Assembly: GCA_013695905.1 (NCBI GenBank)
Contig: JACCZQ010000272.1
Span: forward strand, 1 to 5,087
Reading direction: 5' to 3'
Length of the DNA: 5,087 bases
Origin: Chthoniobacterales bacterium
GTDB lineage: Bacteria; Verrucomicrobiota; Verrucomicrobiia; Chthoniobacterales; UBA10450
Below the pieces are notes generated by a model, which saw only the letters and a list, made by a program, of their open reading frames with translations, was not told where the DNA came from and did no database searches. This document shows, one piece after another, positions 1 through 5,087 of the stretch. The number at the start of each line of letters is the position of its first letter. Positions within the stretch are counted from its first letter, which is position 1. Both the position numbers and the translations under genes were made by a program.

Positions 1-124
1 CAATGCGCGAGAGCTTCGCCACCGGCTGGCCATCGCGGGTGATGATAATCTCGTGCTCCACGGCCAGCGCCTTTTCCGTTTCCGGCCAACGCTGCCGTAA
101 ATCGCGGATCGTGACGGTTTTCAT
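1..124 (-). CDS. Phd/YefM-type antitoxin, N-terminal part (cut by window edge)
   Basis: Reading the minus strand from ATG at 124-122 gives 41 codons that run off the left edge. The peptide begins MKTVTIRDLRQRW and continues to a strand-turn-strand segment, IIITRDGQPVAKLSRI. This is the classic Phd/YefM pattern: an N-terminal strand, a helix holding the LR..W motif, then 'hitRdGkPvAkL'. The family consists of small (about 75-90 residue) DNA-binding antitoxins of type II toxin-antitoxin modules. They neutralise a toxin, often a VapC-like PIN ribonuclease or Doc/RelE-type protein, and repress their own operon through the N-terminal domain. The C-terminal toxin-binding half and any toxin gene would lie beyond position 1, so the partner cannot be named. 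The gene follows the large propeller gene on the same strand after 86 bases, with structured DNA between. Only a weak Shine-Dalgarno-like GAG lies just before the start. The family call is fairly sure from the motif; functionality is not testable here. Confidence 0.85.
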   Translation of the reverse strand, partial: MKTVTIRDLRQRWPETEKALAVEHEIIITRDGQPVAKLSRI

Positions 125-137
125 GTCTCAAGGCTAA

Positions 138-150
138 CATGTTTCACATG
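138..150. promoter_or_regulatory. Small palindrome CATGT-TTC-ACATG upstream of the antitoxin, possible operator
   Basis: The sequence is a perfect 5-base inverted repeat with a 3-base centre, 14 bases upstream of the antitoxin start codon. A further CATGT copy at 122-126 overlaps the start codon itself, 16 bases from the left arm. Phd-family antitoxins are known to bind short palindromes in their own promoter, so the position fits an autoregulatory operator. The arms are short enough to occur by chance, and no convincing -35/-10 pair was found around them. Operator function is inference. Confidence 0.3.
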
Positions 151-172
151 CTGGGCAATACCGGGCTCCGGC

Positions 173-198
173 GAGGCAATGACGGGAGCATTGCCCTC
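173..198 (-). terminator. Stem-loop just after the propeller gene, possible terminator without a U-tract
   Basis: GGCAATG (175-181) and CATTGCC (189-195) form a perfect 7-base-pair stem around the 7-base loop 182-188. The stem can lengthen to 9 pairs with one bulged base if GAGG (173-176) pairs with CCTC (195-198). It begins 12 bases past the stop codon of the minus-strand propeller gene, where a transcription terminator or 3'-end-stabilising hairpin is expected. No run of T follows the stem on the minus strand, so it does not meet the standard intrinsic-terminator pattern. It may be an mRNA-end hairpin or a chance structure. Confidence 0.35.
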
Positions 199-210
199 CA
201 GGGAAGTGGC

Positions 211-3009
211 CTAACGAGTGCGAATGCCTTCGGCGATGTTGACGCGGAATGTCTGCTTCGCCTTCGTCTTGCCGAAGGTGAGCTCCGCGTTGTAGTCGCC
301 GCTCGCCACCAGCCGCTTTGCGTCGACCCCGCCGTATTGCGTCAGCACGTCTTTCGTCGGGCGGAGGTCCCAGTTCAGACGCGTCAGCCCCTGCGTGCCG
401 CGCGAGGTGAGGTTCGCCACCGGTGCGCCGGTTGCGTTCGTGAGCGCAATTTTGATTTCATCGCCGGTGAACTCCTTCACCCACACCGTGAACACCGCCC
501 CCTCCGGCGGATTCGCGCCGCGGAAATCTGCTTTGCCCGCCCACTCCACCCAGCCGGGCAGGAGGTAAGCTCCATTGACCGGCGCGACGGTGAAAAGATG
601 CGCCGGCTGCGCGGCCACCTCCGGCGTCAGCTCACGCAGCGGCCGGGTGTCGTCCAGGATCGCGAGGCTGCGGCCGTGTGTCGCCACCACCAGATCCGCC
701 GTGCGCGGGTGGATCTGCAGGTCGTCCACACGCACTGCCGGGATGTCCGCTAGCCGCATCCACTTCGCGCCGCCATCGAACGTCGCGAAGAGGCCGAAAT
801 GCGTCCCCACATAGAGCAGGCGCGGATTACCCGGATCCTCGCGGATCACCTCCACGGGCGCCTGCGCCGGCAACCCTGCGCCGACGATGCTCTGCCACGT
901 CGCGCCGCCGTCGCCGGTGCGGACAAGCATTGGCTGGTCATCGCCATGGCGGTAGGCATTCAAGGCTACGTAGGCCACCTTCGGATCGTGCGCGCTCGCC
1001 TCGATCCGCACGATCCACTGGCCGCGGAATGGCTCCGGCAGGTTCTGGGTTAACTCCGTCCATTTCGCGCCGTCGTTGTCGCTCACCCAAAGCCGCCCGT
1101 CATCCGTGCCGGCCCAGAGTAAACCTGCGCGCACCGGCGATTCCGCGAGAGAATAGACGACGCCGAAGTTCTCCGCGCCGCTGCCGGTGGTGGTGGTCCG
1201 CTCCGGGTCGTTGTGCGTCAGATCAGGGCTGATGAGCGCGAACTTTTCTCCGCGATCGGTGAGCCGGAAAATGCGGTTCCCCGCGAGGTAAATCGCACCT
1301 GGTTTATGGCGGCTCATCACCAGCGGCGAATTCCAATGGAAGCGATATGCCGGCTGACCTTCCGCCGGTTCCGGCCGCAGCTGGCGCATCTCACCTGTGC
1401 GCGTGTTTGTGCGGTGGGCATAACCCTGCTGACTCTCCGCGTAGAAAATGTCGCGATCCGTCGGATCGAACTGCACGTAGAAACCGTCACCGCCACCCAG
1501 CGGCGTCCAATCCGCATTCATGATCCCGTCCTTCGTCCCGACGCCGGACGGCCCGACCCAATTCGTGTTGTCCTGCATCCCACCCGCGATGCGGTAGAAC
1601 GGCTGCGAATCATCGATCGAAATGCGGTAGTATTGCGCCGTGGGGATGCGCGCGAGGTGCTCCCACGTTTTGCCCCCGCCGTAGCTGGAGTAGGCACCGC
1701 CGTCGGTGCCGAGCAGTAGCCGCTGGTTGATGGGCGGCCTGGGCGGCTTGTTCTTGTCTTCGGGTTTCGCCGGCTTCGGCGGAAGCGTGGTGCCGGGCAA
1801 AATGGCGAGCGCGTGGCAATCCGGGTGCACGTTTTCGAAGTGATCCTCGCGGAAGGTGCGGCCGGCGTCATCGGAGACGAGCAACGAGAAGCCGAGCACA
1901 TAAACGCGCTGATCGTGTGACGGATCGATTTTGATCTCGCTGAAGTAGAACGGGCGTGGGTTGATGTCGCTCATGCGCGTCCAGGTTTCGCCGCCGTCTT
2001 CCGTCCGGAAGACGCCGCCGGCGCGGCTGTGGATGTCCATGATGTCGGCGGCGCCGCCTTCGTCGCTCTGCACGATCGCCATCACGACCCGCGGATTACT
2101 GGCGGAAATGGCGAGACCGATCCGCCCCATTTGCCCCGGCAATCCACCGGCGAGTTTCTTCCAGGTGCCGCCGCCGTTGGTGCTCTTATAGATGCCGCCC
2201 ACGTCATCGCCGTTCGTGGCGGAGATGCCGTAGGTGAAGCTCCACGGCGTCCGCTGCCGCGCGTAAAGGGAGGCGTAGAGGATCTCCGGATTCGCCGGAT
2301 CCATCACGAGATCGCTGCACCCGGTGCGAGCGGCAGCTGCGCCTTGCGCCTGCAGGATCGGTTTCCATGTTCTCCCTGCGTCGGACGTTTTGAAGAGCCC
2401 GCGCTCCCCGCGATCCGCCCAGAGGTGACCTGACGCTGCCACATAGGCGGTGTCGGCATTCTTCGGGTGCACAATGATGCGGCCGATGGCGCGGCTCTCC
2501 TTCAACCCGGCGTGCTGCCATGTCCCGCCACCGTCAGCCGAGCGGTAAACACCGTTGCCCCAGCCGGCGGAGTTCCGGTCCGTCGCTTCGCCGGTGCCGA
2601 CATAGAGAATGTCGGAATCGGTCGGTGCGATACCGATCGCGCCAATGGAGAGGGTGGATTCCTTGTCAAAAAGAGGCTCGAAAGAGATGCCGTTGTTGCT
2701 GGTCTTGAAAAGCCCGCCGGTGCCGAAGCCGACGTAGAACAGCGCCGGGTTCCGTGGGTCGATCTGAATGTCTGTGACGCGTCCGCCCATGGTGGCGGGG
2801 CCAATCGCGCGCGCCTTCAGGTTTTTGAAATGCACCTCGCTGAGCTGCACCTGCTGCGCGGGCGGCGGTGCGACTTCCTGTGCCTGTGTCGGCGGTGCGA
2901 TCTGTGCGGGCGGCGCGTCTGGTGGGGGAATTTCCTGCGCGCGCAGAGCGGCAGCACCTGCGACGACGATGGTGGCGGCGAACGTGAAAAGGAGAGGGCG
3001 ATTCGACAT
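211..3009 (-). CDS. Secreted BNR/Asp-box (sortilin VPS10-like) beta-propeller protein
   Basis: This is a complete 932-residue protein. Residues 1-24 form a Sec signal peptide (basic start, hydrophobic core about 6-21, likely cleavage after LRA). A Pro/Gln/Ala-rich spacer follows at about 27-55. The rest is a long Asp-box propeller: S/T-x-D/N-x-G-x-T/K-W/F boxes lie near residues 104, 157, 209, 276, 336, 379, 442, 643, 698 and 743. Family-typical blocks include IGPATMGGRV (69-78), HPDCHA (395-400), LLLGTDGG (431-438), GGMQDNTNW (476-484), GGGDGFYVQFDP (505-516) and ISPDLTHNDP (593-602). The last 130 residues, after LAILDDTRPL, look like a beta-sandwich ending in a FlgD-like strand pattern (RLNWDLRP...SGDYNAELTFG). 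Homologues are commonly named 'glycosyl hydrolase' or 'VPS10 domain protein', but no catalytic function is established and I see no sialidase-type active-site set; binding or scaffolding is as likely. An unusual Pro/Lys-rich insertion sits at 405-427. The mature chain has only two cysteines (231, 398). The start is supported by the signal peptide; the ribosome-binding site is weak. It is divergent from the M14 peptidase gene. Confidence 0.93.
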   Translation of the reverse strand: MSNRPLLFTFAATIVVAGAAALRAQEIPPPDAPPAQIAPPTQAQEVAPPPAQQVQLSEVHFKNLKARAIGPATMGGRVTDIQIDPRNPALFYVGFGTGGLFKTSNNGISFEPLFDKESTLSIGAIGIAPTDSDILYVGTGEATDRNSAGWGNGVYRSADGGGTWQHAGLKESRAIGRIIVHPKNADTAYVAASGHLWADRGERGLFKTSDAGRTWKPILQAQGAAAARTGCSDLVMDPANPEILYASLYARQRTPWSFTYGISATNGDDVGGIYKSTNGGGTWKKLAGGLPGQMGRIGLAISASNPRVVMAIVQSDEGGAADIMDIHSRAGGVFRTEDGGETWTRMSDINPRPFYFSEIKIDPSHDQRVYVLGFSLLVSDDAGRTFREDHFENVHPDCHALAILPGTTLPPKPAKPEDKNKPPRPPINQRLLLGTDGGAYSSYGGGKTWEHLARIPTAQYYRISIDDSQPFYRIAGGMQDNTNWVGPSGVGTKDGIMNADWTPLGGGDGFYVQFDPTDRDIFYAESQQGYAHRTNTRTGEMRQLRPEPAEGQPAYRFHWNSPLVMSRHKPGAIYLAGNRIFRLTDRGEKFALISPDLTHNDPERTTTTGSGAENFGVVYSLAESPVRAGLLWAGTDDGRLWVSDNDGAKWTELTQNLPEPFRGQWIVRIEASAHDPKVAYVALNAYRHGDDQPMLVRTGDGGATWQSIVGAGLPAQAPVEVIREDPGNPRLLYVGTHFGLFATFDGGAKWMRLADIPAVRVDDLQIHPRTADLVVATHGRSLAILDDTRPLRELTPEVAAQPAHLFTVAPVNGAYLLPGWVEWAGKADFRGANPPEGAVFTVWVKEFTGDEIKIALTNATGAPVANLTSRGTQGLTRLNWDLRPTKDVLTQYGGVDAKRLVASGDYNAELTFGKTKAKQTFRVNIAEGIRTR

Positions 3010-3110
3010 TCCGCGATCTTAGCTGCTGCGGGAGAATTGTCGCGCGTGTTGTTAGCCGTGGGATGGCGCGCTCTTGCGGTCGGACGGGTGAACCGCCACC
3101 ATATCGCTCG
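3010..3110. promoter_or_regulatory. Divergent intergenic region between the propeller and peptidase genes
   Basis: These 101 bases separate the two divergent start codons (53 bases if the peptidase starts at 3063), so promoters for both genes are expected here. On the minus strand a weak -10-like GACAAT (complement of 3036-3041) lies 26 bases before the propeller start, but no good -35 partner is visible at usual spacing. A 5-base inverted repeat, GCGGT (3076-3080) and ACCGC (3092-3096), is the only other structure seen. Neither gene has a strong Shine-Dalgarno sequence. Assignment as a promoter region rests on gene layout, not on recognised motifs. Confidence 0.4.
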
Positions 3111-4931
3111 ATGCGAAGGAGCAGAAAACTCGCTGCGCTTCTGGTGGGGGTGTGCAGCATCATCAGCAGTTCGGCGGCCCTGGCGGTCGAGGCCATACTC
3201 CCGCCGCTGGTGCCGTGGGACGGGAAGAGCAGAGAACTGATCGCGCCGAAAGACGATCCCTGGATCACGCACGCGGAGGAGCAGGAATTCCGCACCACGC
3301 CTTCCTATGACGAGACAGTCGAGTGGCTGCGCAAGCTGGTGAAGGCAGCGCCGGAGCTGCAGTTGGTCTCGTTAGGCAAATCCTCCGACGGTCGCGACAT
3401 CTGGATGGTGATCGCCTCCCGCGACCAGCATTTCCTGGCGGAAGCGCTGCGGAAGAGCGACAAACCGACGGTCTTGGCGCAGGGCGGCATTCATTCCGGC
3501 GAGATCGACGGTAAGGACGCGGGCATGATGTTGCTGCGCGATATGACGGTGGGCGGCCGGAAGCGGGAGCTGCTCGAGGGCGCGAATTTTCTCTTCGTGC
3601 CGATCTTCAATGTCGATGGCCACGAGCGGACTTCGCGCTTCTCGCGTGTGAACCAGCGCGGGCCGGAGGTGATGGGCTGGCGCACGACCTCGCGCAATCT
3701 GAACCTGAACCGCGATTACGCGAAGGCCGACGCGCCGGAGATGGCGGCCATGCTGCGCGCGCTGAACGAATGGCAGCCGGATCTCTACCTCGATCTGCAC
3801 GTCACCGACGGGGCCGACTACCAATACGACATCACCTTTGGCTCGAACGGCGCGATCGGCCATTCACCGTCCATTGCCACCTGGCTGGAGAAAAACTTCA
3901 CCCCGGCGGTGACGAACGACCTCGCCGCCATGGGCCACATCCCGGGACCCGTGGACGCGCCGAACTGGATCGACCCGCGTGATTGGAAAAAGGGAATCAA
4001 GACGTGGATGGCTGATCCGCGTTTCTCGAACGGCTACGGTGACGTGCGCCACCTGCCGACCGTGCTGGTGGAGAATCATTCGCTCAAGCCGTACCAGCAG
4101 CGTGTGCTCGGCACCTATGTGCTGCTGGAGAGCGCGCTGCGCGTGGTCGCGAAAACTGGTCCGGCCTTGCGCGAAGCGATCGAAAGCGACCGCCGCCGCC
4201 GCCCCGCGACAGTGCCGCTCGCCTGGGATGTTGATCCGAAAAAGCCTGACGAGACCATGGAATACAAGGCGATCGAGACGCGAGTGGTGCCGTCGGAGAT
4301 CACCGGCGAGATGCGCGTGGAGTACAACGGCAAGCCGGTGAGCGCGAAGGTGCCGTATCAGAAGCAGAATCGCGTCAGCAGCGGGATCGCGCGCCCGAAG
4401 GCGTATTGGATTCCGGCGGCGTGGCCGGAAATCATCGAGCGGCTGCAGCTCCATGGCATCGCGCTCGAACGAATCGAGGAAGCGCGCGAACTGCCCGTGA
4501 CGATGTATCGGCTGCAGGAAGCGAAGTTTGAATCCGAAGCGTTTGAAGGTCGCGTGCGGGTGAATGCGAAGCCGGTGCCGGAGAAACGAACCGAGCGTTT
4601 CGCGTCCGGCTCCGTCCGCGTCACGACAGATCAGCCGCTCGGCAATCTCGCCGCGGTGCTGCTGGAGCCTGCGTCGGCCGATTCATTCTTCCAATGGGGC
4701 TTCTTCAGTTCCGTGCTGCAGGAGACGGAGTACATCGAGTCGTACGTCATCGAGCCAATGGCGGAGCGGATGATGAAGGAGAACCCAAAGCTGGCGGAGG
4801 AGTTCCGCGCGCGGCTGGAGAAGGATGAAGCCTTCCGCTCCTCGGCGAAGGAGCGGCTGCGGTGGTTCTACAGCCGCACCGCTTTTGGCGACGAACGCTG
4901 GAAGCTCTATCCCGTGGCGCGGGAAGAATGA
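3111..4931 (+). CDS. Secreted M14-family zinc carboxypeptidase
   Basis: This is a complete metallocarboxypeptidase of 606 residues from ATG 3111. An upstream in-frame ATG at 3063 would add 16 residues; I prefer 3111 because it begins a textbook signal peptide (MRRSRKLAALLVGV, cleavage near ALA/VEA). Residue numbers below count from 3063. The peptidase domain spans about 75-365. Zinc ligands are H144 and E147 in HSGE and H246 in DLHVTDG. GWR (R207) and NLNR (N216, R217) match the substrate-binding Arg127 and Asn144-Arg145 of carboxypeptidase A. E337 in VLVENHSLKPY matches the general base Glu270. NVDG (183-186) is also family-typical. The C-terminal 250 residues form the extra region seen in the large bacterial M14 group, with QPLGNLAAVLLEP and WGFFSSVLQETEY. 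The enzyme should remove C-terminal residues from peptides outside the cytoplasm; the specificity pocket is not readable here. No lipobox and no membrane anchor beyond the signal peptide are seen. It is divergent from the propeller gene, and no clear Shine-Dalgarno precedes either start. Confidence 0.93.
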   Translation: MRRSRKLAALLVGVCSIISSSAALAVEAILPPLVPWDGKSRELIAPKDDPWITHAEEQEFRTTPSYDETVEWLRKLVKAAPELQLVSLGKSSDGRDIWMVIASRDQHFLAEALRKSDKPTVLAQGGIHSGEIDGKDAGMMLLRDMTVGGRKRELLEGANFLFVPIFNVDGHERTSRFSRVNQRGPEVMGWRTTSRNLNLNRDYAKADAPEMAAMLRALNEWQPDLYLDLHVTDGADYQYDITFGSNGAIGHSPSIATWLEKNFTPAVTNDLAAMGHIPGPVDAPNWIDPRDWKKGIKTWMADPRFSNGYGDVRHLPTVLVENHSLKPYQQRVLGTYVLLESALRVVAKTGPALREAIESDRRRRPATVPLAWDVDPKKPDETMEYKAIETRVVPSEITGEMRVEYNGKPVSAKVPYQKQNRVSSGIARPKAYWIPAAWPEIIERLQLHGIALERIEEARELPVTMYRLQEAKFESEAFEGRVRVNAKPVPEKRTERFASGSVRVTTDQPLGNLAAVLLEPASADSFFQWGFFSSVLQETEYIESYVIEPMAERMMKENPKLAEEFRARLEKDEAFRSSAKERLRWFYSRTAFGDERWKLYPVAREE

Positions 4932-5087
4932 AGCCAGCGCGCGCCGGCTCATCCACCTCTCCGCTAAACGCGAAAGCGCGTGAGCACTCCGCGCCCTCGC
5001 CGTTTTAGCTGTGGCTGTTTCGGGGCCGCAGCTCCTGGCGCTGCACTAGCTCTGGCAGCCTTGTTCTGATGGGACGCCACGGCGATC
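4932..5087. other. Right-edge stretch with no firm gene; two short conflicting frames
   Basis: Two weak readings compete in these 156 bases. On the plus strand, GTG at 4980 opens 29 codons, with a basic start (RPRRF), two cysteines (CGC) and an Ala/Leu-rich hydrophobic run, stopping with TGA at 5067-5069 that overlaps a following ATG (5069). On the minus strand, a frame enters at 5086 and ends with TAG at 4966-4964, giving 40 residues that are Ala/Pro-rich and then basic (QLKRRGRGVLTRFRV); this could be the tail of a convergent gene. Both have third-position GC of only about half, lower than the real genes nearby, so neither is convincing. A 5-base-pair hairpin, ACGCG (4968-4972) and CGCGT (4977-4981), lies here without a T-run. 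Confidence 0.3.

Noticed and set aside
139..753. 204-codon plus-strand open frame opposite the end of the propeller gene
   Set aside because: It lies antisense to a clearly conserved gene, its translation is Arg/His-rich with no recognisable domain, and long antisense frames are expected in GC-rich DNA.
211..3009. Frank sialidase or glycoside hydrolase annotation for the propeller protein
   Set aside because: Asp boxes are structural and shared by many propellers; I do not see the arginine triad and Tyr/Glu arrangement of sialidases, so an enzymatic name is not supported.
3153..3155. Cysteine 31 of the long peptidase reading as a lipoprotein lipobox
   Set aside because: The residues before it (LVGV) do not end in the Gly/Ala/Ser needed at the -1 position, and an ordinary cleavage site (ALA) follows.
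2467..3240. 257-codon plus-strand open frame covering the propeller start, the divergent gap and the peptidase start
   Set aside because: It overlaps two well-supported genes in wrong frames, and its translation has no family resemblance and Arg/Ala/Cys-rich composition typical of shadow frames.
3864..4454. 196-codon minus-strand open frame inside the peptidase gene
   Set aside because: It is antisense to the conserved peptidase and its C-terminal region, and is His/Arg-rich with no motif; a shadow frame.
4928..5008. 26-codon plus-strand frame whose ATG overlaps the peptidase stop (ATGA)
   Set aside because: The overlap suggests translational coupling, but the peptide is short, Ser/Pro/Ala-rich and without a recognisable pattern.
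4964..5086. 40-residue minus-strand tail as the end of a convergent gene
   Set aside because: It is open to the window edge, but third-position GC is only a little over half and it includes codons such as AGA, AGT and CTA; not strong enough to call a gene, so it is only mentioned in the right-edge entry.

Overview
This GC-rich window (coding third positions mostly G or C) looks like chromosomal DNA from a free-living, protein-degrading bacterium. The two large gene families present are common in soil and aquatic Acidobacteriota, Verrucomicrobiota, Gemmatimonadota and Bacteroidota. The high GC content argues against most Bacteroidota. The sequence alone does not fix the phylum.

Layout, left to right: (1) 1-124, minus strand: the N-terminal 41 codons of a Phd/YefM-type antitoxin, cut by the window edge; any toxin would lie beyond position 1. 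(2) 125-210: a short, structured gap with a small palindrome just upstream of the antitoxin start and a stem-loop just behind the next gene. (3) 211-3009, minus strand: a complete 932-residue secreted Asp-box (BNR/sortilin-like VPS10-type) beta-propeller protein. (4) 3010-3110: a compact divergent intergenic region that must hold the start signals of both large genes. (5) 3111-4931, plus strand: a complete secreted M14-family zinc carboxypeptidase with all catalytic residues recognisable. (6) 4932-5087: a right-edge stretch with no gene that can be called firmly; two short conflicting reading frames are described.

The propeller protein and the carboxypeptidase are transcribed head to head and both carry Sec-type signal peptides, so both should act outside the cytoplasm. 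A reasonable inference is a shared role in handling extracellular or periplasmic peptides: the peptidase trims C-terminal residues, and the propeller gives a large binding or scaffolding surface whose activity is unknown. The antitoxin fragment is transcribed in the same direction as the propeller gene and downstream of it, but it is probably an independent unit.

No mobile element, CRISPR array, tRNA or rRNA was seen. I found no clear evidence of a wholly new system. The points most worth checking are the Pro/Lys-rich insertion in the propeller, the competing hairpins between the propeller and the antitoxin, and the divergent secreted pair itself.
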